Source: Candidatus Altimarinota bacterium (GTDB lineage Bacteria > Patescibacteriota > Gracilibacteria > UBA4473). From it: 64,000 nt of DNA. Below, in pieces: positions 52,699 through 60,901 of the stretch. The stretch spans positions 34,688 through 98,687 of the forward strand of contig JAGLIF010000008.1 in the NCBI GenBank assembly GCA_023143095.1. Direction: 5' to 3'. The position numbers and the translations under genes are program-made. Under the pieces are notes generated by a model, which did no database searches, was not told the origin of the DNA, and saw only the letters and a program-made list of their open reading frames with translations. Each line of letters begins with the position of its first letter. Within the stretch, counting starts at the first letter, position 1.

Positions 52699-53466
52699 TT
52701 AGTTTTTTATTACCTGAAATCCCTTGCTTTTTAGTTTTTCCACAAAGACATCGAAGCCGTTTTTGTGGACGCGTTCAATAATTTCTTGTCCACCAGAGCG
52801 GATGATTTTTCCATTACAGAAAATATGTACATGAGTTGGAGTTATTTCTTGTAATAATTTTTCGGAATGTGTGACAATGATGAGTGATTTAGTTTTATCT
52901 TTTAAGAATTTTTTGATTGATTCGCCAGTTTTTTTAATTGTGTCGATGTCTACTCCTGAATCAATTTCGTCCAAGAATGCCAGTTTTGGATTCAAAATTT
53001 CTAAACTTACCATCTCGATTTTTTTGCGTTCTCCTCCAGAAAATCCAACATTAGTTTCTCGTTTGGCAAAGTGTGTGGGTAGGCGAAAAGATGTTAATGA
53101 AGCTTCTAAATCTTTTTTGAATCGAAAACTAGATGTAAAGTTTGGATAAGCAGCTTTTTTGGCTGCAAATAAGAATTCATGAACCGAAACACCTGAAAGT
53201 TCAGGAGGGGATTGGAAACTTAGGAAAAATCCAGCGTTGACTCGCTCGGGAATAGAAAGTAGTTCAAAGTCTTTTTTTTCAAACAAAATGGTTCCGTTTG
53301 TTTTTTGAAATTTTTTATCTCCCAAAATAACACGACCAAGTGTTGATTTTCCACTGCCATTTGGACCCAAAATAACATGGATTTCGCCAGGGTTTATAGT
53401 GAGATTTACTCCTTTGAGGATCGGGGTTTCTTCGAATTTTGCGTGTAGGTTTTGTATTTTTAGCAT
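52699..53466 (-). CDS. sufC: Fe-S assembly ATPase SufC
   Basis: ABC-type ATPase energising the SufB scaffold. The ATG at 53466 gives 255 residues beginning MLKIQNLHAKFEE; a TTG four codons upstream is less likely. Walker A is GPNGSGKST, the signature is FSGGERKKIEM, Walker B is LAFLDEIDSGVDID, and the Q-loop and switch His are present. It lacks membrane helices, as expected. It is first in the sufCB operon. Confidence 0.95.
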   Translation of the reverse strand: MLKIQNLHAKFEETPILKGVNLTINPGEIHVILGPNGSGKSTLGRVILGDKKFQKTNGTILFEKKDFELLSIPERVNAGFFLSFQSPPELSGVSVHEFLFAAKKAAYPNFTSSFRFKKDLEASLTSFRLPTHFAKRETNVGFSGGERKKIEMVSLEILNPKLAFLDEIDSGVDIDTIKKTGESIKKFLKDKTKSLIIVTHSEKLLQEITPTHVHIFCNGKIIRSGGQEIIERVHKNGFDVFVEKLKSKGFQVIKN

Positions 53467-53506
53467 TGGAAAAATCAAAAAGATAAACGAAATAAGGACG
53501 GATATG

Positions 53507-53535
53507 TTGAATTTTTCTTCATTTTCTGGTAAAAT
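53507..53535 (+). promoter_or_regulatory. Promoter of K+ channel gene
   Basis: TTGAAT, a 17-bp spacer and TAAAAT (53530-53535), 20 bp before the ATG at 53556. Confidence 0.6.
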
Positions 53536-53555
53536 TCTCTGAATTTCCTTCTAAA

Positions 53556-54386
53556 ATGCAAGTTATTTCACTGGAAAAGCGACAAAAAATAAGATATTTC
53601 TTCCAAGATATTTTTGAAACTCATGAATCAACATTTGGAAAGTTTTTTGCTTATTTTCTCGTAACATTGGTTTGTTTTTCTACATTGTTTTTCATTCTTG
53701 AGACGACAGAAGAAGGAAAGCCTTATATTCCTTATTTTCATGTTTTTGATATTTTTGTTGTGATAGTTTTTACTATAGAATATCTGGCGAGATTTTTTTT
53801 GGCGACACGGAAGAGTAAATATATGTTTTCTCCGTTAGCATTGGTTGATGTGTTTGTGATTTTGACATTTCTCTTGTCGTTTCAAAATTTCTTATTTTTG
53901 AGAAGTTTTCGAGTACTCAAAATATTTCAAATGCTCAAGATTATCCGTTATTCGGATATAATGGTTGAGTTTTTCAAAACCTTTAAAAATTATAAAAACG
54001 AGTTGAAAATTTTTGGATTGACTTTATGGGTAGTTTTGATTTTGAGTTCTTGTGGTTTATATTACTTAGAAAAGGATTTGAACGAAAGTTTTAAAACGAT
54101 TCCAGATGCTATTTGGTGGGCGGTTGTGACAATCTCAACAGTGGGTTATGGGGATGCTGTTCCAATAACGATTGGTGGGAAACTTTTGGGGACATTAGTG
54201 ATGTTTTTAGGACTTGCGATCATTGCAATAATGACAGCGATTGTCACAAAAATGTTTATAGATCATTTCTTTGGAAAAATGAGTCATATTTGTACTTTTT
54301 GTCGTTATCCACGACATGATTTTGATGCTCGATTTTGTAAAAACTGTGGAAATGCTGTTGAGATAGTAACAAAAACAACCGAATAA
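53556..54386 (+). CDS. Voltage-gated-type potassium channel with C-terminal zinc ribbon
   Basis: Six-helix ion channel of 276 residues. S1-S3 span about 28-105, S4 carries spaced basic residues (FLRSFRVLKIFQMLKIIR, about 112-130), and S5-pore-S6 follow. The selectivity filter is TVGYGD at 195-200. After S6 comes a short cytoplasmic zinc ribbon, C246-x2-C249-x11-C261-x2-C264. K+ selectivity is well supported by the filter. Voltage sensing is probable from S4. The ribbon could tune gating or assembly, by inference. A good promoter precedes the gene. Confidence 0.93.
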   Translation: MQVISLEKRQKIRYFFQDIFETHESTFGKFFAYFLVTLVCFSTLFFILETTEEGKPYIPYFHVFDIFVVIVFTIEYLARFFLATRKSKYMFSPLALVDVFVILTFLLSFQNFLFLRSFRVLKIFQMLKIIRYSDIMVEFFKTFKNYKNELKIFGLTLWVVLILSSCGLYYLEKDLNESFKTIPDAIWWAVVTISTVGYGDAVPITIGGKLLGTLVMFLGLAIIAIMTAIVTKMFIDHFFGKMSHICTFCRYPRHDFDARFCKNCGNAVEIVTKTTE

Positions 54387-54390
54387 AATA

Positions 54391-55245
54391 CTAGGTAGAG
54401 GTGTTTTCCGCAGCTTCAATGGTGTTTTCGATTAAGGAATAGACTGTCATCGGACCAACTCCACCTGGAACTGGAGAAATTTTTGAAGCTTTTTTCTTAG
54501 CAGATTCGAAATGTACATCACCGCACAAGCCTCCTTCTTTTTTTCGGTGAATGCCTACATCAATCACAACGCATCCTTTTGGGATTTGATCCCCATGGAT
54601 AAATCCAGGTCGTCCTACGGCTACAATTAAAATTTCACTGTCGGAGATTTCCTTGTTCAAGTTTTTTGTTCGAGAATGGCAAATTTTTACTGTCGCACTT
54701 TTATTAAGAGCCAATGCGGCAACTGGTTTTCCTACGATATTAGATCGACCGATAACGGTCACTTTTTTTCCTTCAAGAGTTTCTCCAGATTCTTCCAGCA
54801 TTCGTATGATACCTTTTGGTGTACAACATTCGATTGTGGGTTCGCCTAAAAAAAGTTTTCCGATATTTTCAGGAGTAAAACCATCTACATCTTTGGAAGG
54901 GTGAATAGTCCGTAAGACTTTTTGAATAGAGATATGTGCGGGGAGGGGGAGTTGAACGATGACTCCATGAATAGTTTTGTCTTTATTAATTTTTTCAATT
55001 TCTTTCAAAAGTTTCGTTTCGGTAACATTTTTTTCATAACGCCAAGTTTCAGAAATGATGCCAGCTTTTTTAGCGGAAAGTTCTTTTTGTCGGACATAGC
55101 TAGCTGATGCTGTGTGGGTGCCTACCAATAGCACAATTAATTTTGGTGTAATTCCTTGTTTTTTAAGTTTTTCTACTCGAGGTACCAAGATTTCTTTAAT
55201 GAGTTTGGCAGAGAGATCTTTACCGGAAATAATTTTGGCACTCAT
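54391..55245 (-). CDS. folD: Methylenetetrahydrofolate dehydrogenase/cyclohydrolase
   Basis: Bifunctional one-carbon enzyme. The 284 residues have the YVRQKELSAKKAGI segment with the catalytic Lys, VQLPLPAHIS, KDVDGFTPENIGKL, the Rossmann motif VIGRSNIVGKPVAAL, and the closing PVPGGVGPMTVYSLIENT. It converges with the K+ channel gene (4 bp between stops). Together with folP nearby it shows a folate metabolism, although folP is on the other strand. Confidence 0.97.
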   Translation of the reverse strand: MSAKIISGKDLSAKLIKEILVPRVEKLKKQGITPKLIVLLVGTHTASASYVRQKELSAKKAGIISETWRYEKNVTETKLLKEIEKINKDKTIHGVIVQLPLPAHISIQKVLRTIHPSKDVDGFTPENIGKLFLGEPTIECCTPKGIIRMLEESGETLEGKKVTVIGRSNIVGKPVAALALNKSATVKICHSRTKNLNKEISDSEILIVAVGRPGFIHGDQIPKGCVVIDVGIHRKKEGGLCGDVHFESAKKKASKISPVPGGVGPMTVYSLIENTIEAAENTST

Positions 55246-55291
55246 GGTAAGTGGTGAGATTAATATTTTTCCATGAAAAGGATAAGAAAAA

Positions 55292-55957
55292 TTATCTTTT
55301 TTGCAATTTCTCCAAAACTAAATCTAGGATAGTTTTAGCCAATTCGTCTCTTCGTTTGAGTTCACCATTTCGATCAACTGAGATATTAATCCATTTGAAA
55401 TCTTCTTCACATTTTTGGAGTGCAATTTCGCGAACTTTTTTAAGATAGACTTCGTCGGATTCATGTAAGTCAGCGAGTCTATTTTTTGCGGCATGAATTT
55501 TTTTTCGAGCTTCAAAACTTGCGTCCAAAAAGATGACTAGACTTTCTTTTGGGAATCCAAACAATTCGTATTCTAGTTTTTCGACATAGTTTTTTAAATC
55601 TTCGATTTCTGATTTATTTTTTCCACGAGCAGGAGTGTAAATTAAATTGGAAGTAACGCTTCGATCAAAAATAACCAAATCGTTTTCATCACGCATTTTC
55701 TCAATATCTTCTAGTTGGTAGAGTCGGTCTGCGGCATAAAGACTCGCAATCATTTTGGGATCAATATTATGAAAATCCCCGATTTCACCTCGTAGATAGG
55801 CGGCAATTTTAGGTCCGGCAGGTGTACATTCATAGCCAGGAAATCGTTTCCAAGCGACAGAAATTTTTTTTTGTTTCAGATTTTCTATCAATAGCTCAGT
55901 TTGAGTGGATTTACCACAAGCGTCTAAACCTTCGAGAACAATAATAGGGGATTTCAT
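55292..55957 (-). CDS. tmk: Thymidylate kinase
   Basis: Phosphorylates dTMP to dTDP. The 221 residues have the P-loop GLDACGKSTQTELL, the KRFPGYECTPAGPKIAAYL segment for substrate binding, a DRS motif (FDRSVTSNLIY), and a LID region with Arg/Lys residues (EARKKIHAAKNRLADLHE). It lies 29 bp after the MFS gene and 46 bp before folD on the same strand, so the three are likely to be co-transcribed. Confidence 0.94.
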   Translation of the reverse strand: MKSPIIVLEGLDACGKSTQTELLIENLKQKKISVAWKRFPGYECTPAGPKIAAYLRGEIGDFHNIDPKMIASLYAADRLYQLEDIEKMRDENDLVIFDRSVTSNLIYTPARGKNKSEIEDLKNYVEKLEYELFGFPKESLVIFLDASFEARKKIHAAKNRLADLHESDEVYLKKVREIALQKCEEDFKWINISVDRNGELKRRDELAKTILDLVLEKLQKR

Positions 55958-55986
55958 ATAGTAGGAAAAAAGATAATTTAAATTTT

Positions 55987-57201
55987 CTAAACCATCTTAC
56001 TTGCTTTTGAGCCAAGGACAATAAGACAAAATCCCCAGAGGAAACAAGCAAAATAAAGAGTTTGAATTTCGCTTTTTGATAAAAGATAGAATCCAGTAAG
56101 TGAAATGAAAACGAGTATTCGTGTAAAAAAAAGAATAGCATCACGGTAGAGAAGACCAGGATAAAAATGAGGAGTTTTGCGTTTTAGTTTTTCGATTGAA
56201 TGAAGATCTAGCACATGTATAGAAACACGGAAAATAGGTGTTAAAAAAACAAAAATTAAAGAGAAGGCAAAAAAGAAATAATTAGATCTTTCAAATTGGC
56301 TTAAACAAAGAATGCCGAGGACTAGTCCAAAAATACTTATTTTTAAAATCTTGACTCGATTATTTTCGTGGCGTCTATGAGAAAGAAAGAGGATGGTAAA
56401 GATAGAAAAAATACCAACAACAGTTTCAAAAAGACCGATATTGATTACATTCTTGAGTACAGCGAGTGAAATAATGGCTGTGGTGATTGAGTAAATTGGA
56501 AAATCAAATCCACTCCAAAAAATGTATTGCCGTGCAGATTTTAGTTTTTTTTCAAAAAAAAGTTCTTTGACTTCTTTTTTCGTAATTTTGGCAGGAATAA
56601 AATTAGGCAGTTTGAATAAGAAAGGAATAGCTAAAAGATAGATGAAAGGAAGTATCCAAAAAAGAAGAAAAAAAGTGTCGGTTTTAAGCCATTTTTCAGA
56701 AATAAAAAAAAGAAGAGTTGCTATTGCAGGAGAAATTATTCGCAGTGTTTGTGTTCCTATAGAAACCATGGAAGAGTAAAAATCACGATTGTTCTCCTTG
56801 GTGAAAATCATTTCAAAAGTATGGACACCCAACCAAAAGACACCTAATCCGAGTCCATTCAAAAAACCAAAAATACAAAGATTTTTAAATTCAGGAGGAG
56901 TCCACAAGAGCCACATAAATCCGATAAAATAAATAAGGAAGCTTTTTGCGTAATTTAGGCGCATGGAAATCTGTTTTTGAGCAACAAAGATTCCCCAAAT
57001 AGAAAATCCTAAAAAGATACCTATTCCAAAAATAAAATTATAAATAATCAGGGATAGGATTTCTCTTGTTTGCAGGAAAACATAAGCATTGAGAAAAATC
57101 TGTGTGATGATTTGTGCAAGTTCATAGACCCAAAAAATCGCAATCATTGATCGTGTTTGAGGTGGAAGTTCTCGAAATTTGCGAAGCGTTTTTTGAAACA
57201 T
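55987..57201 (-). CDS. MFS-type permease, substrate unknown
   Basis: A 404-residue integral membrane protein with about 11-12 hydrophobic segments in two halves, the layout of the major facilitator superfamily. The loop after the second helix has no classic DRxGRR motif, so the assignment is structural. The C-terminus ends in a short basic tail (LGSKASKMV). It opens the operon with tmk and folD and is divergent from folP, with a 63-bp shared promoter region. Confidence 0.78.
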   Translation of the reverse strand: MFQKTLRKFRELPPQTRSMIAIFWVYELAQIITQIFLNAYVFLQTREILSLIIYNFIFGIGIFLGFSIWGIFVAQKQISMRLNYAKSFLIYFIGFMWLLWTPPEFKNLCIFGFLNGLGLGVFWLGVHTFEMIFTKENNRDFYSSMVSIGTQTLRIISPAIATLLFFISEKWLKTDTFFLLFWILPFIYLLAIPFLFKLPNFIPAKITKKEVKELFFEKKLKSARQYIFWSGFDFPIYSITTAIISLAVLKNVINIGLFETVVGIFSIFTILFLSHRRHENNRVKILKISIFGLVLGILCLSQFERSNYFFFAFSLIFVFLTPIFRVSIHVLDLHSIEKLKRKTPHFYPGLLYRDAILFFTRILVFISLTGFYLLSKSEIQTLYFACFLWGFCLIVLGSKASKMV

Positions 57202-57230
57202 TAAGATAGGAAAGTATTTCTCTTTTATTC

Positions 57231-57258
57231 TTGGAAAAAATCGTGAAAAGGGTACAAT
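57231..57258 (+). promoter_or_regulatory. Promoter of folP, probable leaderless transcript
   Basis: TTGGAA, a 16-bp spacer and TACAAT (57253-57258), only six bases before the GTG at 57265. Transcription would start at or beside the start codon. Confidence 0.55.
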
Positions 57259-57264
57259 CTATTA

Positions 57265-58026
57265 GTGAAAAATCAAGTGCAACTTTTCGGAATTATTAAT
57301 ATTACGCCAGATTCTTTTTCTGATGGAGGGAAGTTTTTGCAAGTGGAGAAAGCTTTGGTTCAAGCCGAAAAGATGATGAATGAAGGAGCAGATTTTTTAG
57401 ATATTGGAGGAGAGTCAACTCGTCCAAAGGCAAAGCCAATTTCTGTGGAAGAAGAATGGAGAAGAGTGGAGGAGGTTTTAAGAACATTAATGGAGAAGTG
57501 GGGGGCGAAAAAGATTTCTTTGGATACAAAAAATGTAGAAACCGCCGAAAAATTTTTAGAGTTGGGTGGAAAGATTCTCAATGATGTTTCTGGGTTTGGT
57601 GATTCAAGAATGCGTGAGTTAGCGGCAAAATTTGCACCGCAAATTATCGTGAATCATTTTCCAGGGAAGAGTGTATATGAAGTACATGAACAAGAAATTT
57701 GTTCGATAAATAGGGTTAAAGATGATTTGCTCAAGACAGCGGAGCTTTTGCAAGAGGATGGTGTGAAAAAAGAAAATATTATTCTAGATCCGGGAATTGG
57801 ATTTGGGAAAACGATGGAGTTAAATTGGAAACTTTTAGATTTTGCGAAGGAAGTGCCTGATTTTCCCGTAATGATTGGACATAGTAAGAAACGATTTTTG
57901 GGAGAACATCGATTTGAAGATGAAATAAATTTAAAAGCTGGTCTTCGTGCAATTGAAAATGGAGTAGCTTTTTTGCGAGTGCATGAGGTAGGATTGTTTG
58001 TTTCGAGGTCGACCTTGGATAGGTAA
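57265..58026 (+). CDS. folP: Dihydropteroate synthase
   Basis: Joins pABA and dihydropterin pyrophosphate in folate synthesis. The 253 residues start at GTG and include GIINITPDSFSDGGKF, the pterin loop, ADFLDIGGESTRPKAKP, ISLDTKNVETAEKF, ILDPGIGFGKT and IGHSKKRFLG. Length and motifs are normal. The start is fixed by the family N-terminus, since any upstream start would cross the promoter. It is the target class of sulfonamides. Confidence 0.96.
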   Translation: MKNQVQLFGIINITPDSFSDGGKFLQVEKALVQAEKMMNEGADFLDIGGESTRPKAKPISVEEEWRRVEEVLRTLMEKWGAKKISLDTKNVETAEKFLELGGKILNDVSGFGDSRMRELAAKFAPQIIVNHFPGKSVYEVHEQEICSINRVKDDLLKTAELLQEDGVKKENIILDPGIGFGKTMELNWKLLDFAKEVPDFPVMIGHSKKRFLGEHRFEDEINLKAGLRAIENGVAFLRVHEVGLFVSRSTLDR

Positions 58027-58337
58027 AAAAGATAGGTTTTATAGATACTCGGAGAGTAGTTTCTCAATTTTAATACTCTTTCCGCTTTGTCCAAAATATT
58101 TTTATATTTAAAGAATAACAAAAGTTTGTATAACATGGTAAGATATTATTACAATGTGAGCGTGAAATTTGGATAAAAATGAGTTATACGCAAAAAAAAA
58201 ATTTTCTTGAAGTAAAATGAAGATAGGCTTTCATGAAGGAATAAATTTGATTTATATAGGGGGAAAATATTGTGTTTTCTTTCGTTTCGCTACAGAAAAC
58301 GATTGATTTATAAATTTTAATTGTTTATCTAGATTAT
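58027..58337. other. Intergenic region with GTATAAC/GTTATAC pair, no gene
   Basis: 311 bp without an ORF. It holds GTATAAC at 58128-58134 and its reverse complement GTTATAC at 58183-58189, and a small hairpin GTTTTCT/AGAAAAC near 58270-58300. The motif pair recalls the outer boxes of an integron attC, but the inner arms do not pair well. The AT-rich end leads into the cfa-type gene. Confidence 0.5.
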
Positions 58338-59477
58338 ATGAGTTTTATTAAAGATAGAGGAATTGAATTATTCAATAAAGCAGATGTTACAATCAATGGT
58401 TCAAGACCTTGGGACATACAAGTTCATAATGAGAAATTTTTCTCAAAACTATTATTCCATGGAACAATTGCACTTGGTGAGTCTTATGTTGATGGTTTGT
58501 GGGATTGTGATGACATTGAACAATGTGTCTATAGATTATTAAAAGCTGATTTAATCAATCTTAAAACAGGAGACTTCAAAAATTTAGGTTTTCCTTTTGC
58601 AGGAAAATTAAGATTAATTGGTCCAATTTTAAGAAATTTTCAATCTAAAAAAACTGCGAAGTATAATGCAAAATTTCATTATAATCTTGGAAATGATCTA
58701 TTTGTAGCCACTCTTGGTAAAAAAACTATGACTTATAGTTGTGGTTATTGGAAAAATGCCAAAACACTTGATGAAGCACAAATAAATAAAATGGATTTAA
58801 TTTGCAAAAAATTAAAATTACAACCAGGAATGAATATATTAGAAATAGGTTGTGGTTGGGGTAATTTTGCCAAATTCGCTGCAGAAAAATACAAAGTTAA
58901 TGTCACAGGGATTACACTTTCAGATGAACAATTTAATTATGCAGAAAAACACAATTCCCATAAAAATGTTAAATTTTTAATTCAAGATTATAGAAATATA
59001 AAAGGAGAGTATGAAAGAATAGTCAGTATTGGAATGATAGAACATGTTGGACCAAAAAATCATAGAACTTTTATGAAAAAAGCAAATGATTGCTTGAGAA
59101 AAGATGGGTTGATGCTTATTCAATCTATTGGCATAAGTGAAACAGCGATAAAAAATGATCCATGGGTTGATAAATATTTATTTCCTGGAAGTGTTCCAAT
59201 GTCTGCAAAACAATTTTGTGATTCTTCAGAAGGTTTATTTTATATTCTAGATTGGCATGATTTCACAAAAGATTACCATAAAACAATCAATGCTTGGTTA
59301 GATAATTTTGATAAAAATTGGGATAAACTAAAAGTTAACTATGATGATAGATTTTATAGATATTGGAAATGGTATTTGACTTGTTGTCCTGCTACAGCTC
59401 TTGCAATGACACATCACTTATGGCAAGTAGTATTTGGCAAAGTTGGTTCTGATAAAGGGTATGAAAGGATTTCTTAA
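58338..59477 (+). CDS. cfa: Cyclopropane-fatty-acyl-phospholipid synthase
   Basis: SAM-dependent enzyme adding a methylene across lipid double bonds. The 379 residues include an N-terminal lipid-binding part (to about 110), KFHYNLGNDLF, MTYSCGYWKN, the SAM motif NILEIGCGWGNFA, and SIGMIEHVG followed by the C-terminal FTKDYHKTINAWLDNF and RFYRYWKWYLTCCPA, all typical. It is less A-purine-rich in style than its neighbours and is flanked by attC-like sequences, so cassette-type acquisition is possible. Confidence 0.95.
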   Translation: MSFIKDRGIELFNKADVTINGSRPWDIQVHNEKFFSKLLFHGTIALGESYVDGLWDCDDIEQCVYRLLKADLINLKTGDFKNLGFPFAGKLRLIGPILRNFQSKKTAKYNAKFHYNLGNDLFVATLGKKTMTYSCGYWKNAKTLDEAQINKMDLICKKLKLQPGMNILEIGCGWGNFAKFAAEKYKVNVTGITLSDEQFNYAEKHNSHKNVKFLIQDYRNIKGEYERIVSIGMIEHVGPKNHRTFMKKANDCLRKDGLMLIQSIGISETAIKNDPWVDKYLFPGSVPMSAKQFCDSSEGLFYILDWHDFTKDYHKTINAWLDNFDKNWDKLKVNYDDRFYRYWKWYLTCCPATALAMTHHLWQVVFGKVGSDKGYERIS

Positions 59478-59822
59478 TAAAGAGTTTTGAAAAATGAAAT
59501 TCACCTCTAGCCCCCCTTTATTTTTCAAAAAGGAAAAAATCAAATTTATAATTAATGAGGAAAGCCTATCAGATTAATGAGAACGAAAAATATTTTTTGA
59601 ACTCAAGCCACGCTGTGCTCGCTTCCTTTCAGTTGTCGGGGCGTATAACAAGGGATATACAGTTCGGGGCTCGGCTCGCCCATCTCCCAAATTTTTCTTC
59701 CACTTCGTTCCAGAAAAACTTCGTATATCTCAAACATTGTGTAAAATAGCTTCAAGTATTCTATACATTGTATAACACTCGATATCTGGCTGTGCCAAAG
59801 AAATATTTTCTAAGGATAGATT
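59478..59822. repeat. Intergenic palindromic region, attC-like
   Basis: No credible gene. From 59641 to 59731 lies a GC-richer block starting GCGTATAACAAGGGATATAC and closing CGTATATCTCAAACATTGT. The outer arms GATATAC and GTATATC pair, and inner stems are GGGC/GCCC and TTTTTCT/AGAAAAA. A further GTATAAC is at 59770-59776. The overall folding resembles integron attC sites. The integrase is not in the window. Confidence 0.55.
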
Positions 59823-60809
59823 ATGACAAATATAATTAAAGATTTTAAACTATTCATTGGTCAGCATTGTGAAACAACTGCAACAGGTTCGCTTCTAAAT
59901 CAAATTGGAATGGAATTTTCAGAACCTATGCTTTTTGGCTTGGGAGAAGGATTAGGTTTTATATTTTGGAATATGAAAATAATGGATTTTCCATTTATTG
60001 GTGGAAGAATAAAACCAGATATTCTAACACAAAATATTACAAAAAATTTAAATCTAAAACTTGAAGTTAATGAGACATCTTCGGTAAAAAAAGCTTGGGA
60101 AATTGTTAAAAATAATATTGATAATAATATCGCAACAGCTCTCAAACTCGATTGTTATTATCTGGATTATTTTACAAATAAAATTCATTTTGCAGGACAT
60201 TATGTAGCAATGTATGGCTATGATGATAAATTTGCTTATTTGATAGATACCAAACAACAAGGTGGCAAAGTGAAGACAGCATTAAAAAATCTTGAGTTGG
60301 CAAGAAATGAAAAAGGTTCAATGTCTTCAAGGAATTTAAGTTATACAATTTCTAACACGAAAAAAAATTATGATCTTAAAAAAGCAATCGTTATAGCGAT
60401 AAAAAATAATGCAAAAGATTATTTGAATCCGCCAATAAAGAATATTGGATATAAAGGGGTATTAAAAACAAGCGAAGAAATAAAAAAATGGTTCAAAAAC
60501 ACAAAAGACATTGAAGGAGATTTTAAAACTACTGCAATGTTGATGGAAAAAGCAGGAACAGGTGGTGCACTTTTTAGAAATCTTTATAGGGATTTTTTGA
60601 AAGAGAGTTATAATTTATTGAAAATAGAAAAAATAAAGGAAGCTCATAAAATGTTTAGTGAAATAGCAATTTTATGGACAAGAGTTTCAAGTTTATTTGA
60701 AAAAACAGCCGAAACAAAAAATATCAAATATATAAATAAAGCGTCTGAAATATTGATTGATTTGGCTAAAAAAGAAAAGACTGCAATGGAATTGTTATTG
60801 AAAATGTAA
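59823..60809 (+). CDS. BtrH N-terminal / DUF4872-like protein
   Basis: A 328-residue soluble protein. The N-terminus has GQHCETTATGSLL (Cys16), followed by a FGLGEGLGFIFW stretch and a His-containing segment FAGHYVAMYGYDD. These match the BtrH N-domain, a papain-like acyltransferase or transferase fold known from butirosin synthesis. The second half is helical, like DUF4872. The Cys-His pair is visible. Substrate is unknown and no antibiotic-synthesis gene is nearby. It follows the attC-like repeat. Confidence 0.83.
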   Translation: MTNIIKDFKLFIGQHCETTATGSLLNQIGMEFSEPMLFGLGEGLGFIFWNMKIMDFPFIGGRIKPDILTQNITKNLNLKLEVNETSSVKKAWEIVKNNIDNNIATALKLDCYYLDYFTNKIHFAGHYVAMYGYDDKFAYLIDTKQQGGKVKTALKNLELARNEKGSMSSRNLSYTISNTKKNYDLKKAIVIAIKNNAKDYLNPPIKNIGYKGVLKTSEEIKKWFKNTKDIEGDFKTTAMLMEKAGTGGALFRNLYRDFLKESYNLLKIEKIKEAHKMFSEIAILWTRVSSLFEKTAETKNIKYINKASEILIDLAKKEKTAMELLLKM

Positions 60810-60901
60810 AGAGTTTTTCAGTGTTTCCTTAAATTATAATTATGATTTGGAAGGATTATTTTTTTTGCGTTTTTTCGAATTTTTTTTAAAATTTCATTAT
60901 T

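Noticed and set aside
59555..59749. 64-residue ORF after the cfa-type gene
   Set aside because: It runs through the palindromic attC-like block, and its composition follows the repeat. There is no ribosome site, so it is treated as chance.
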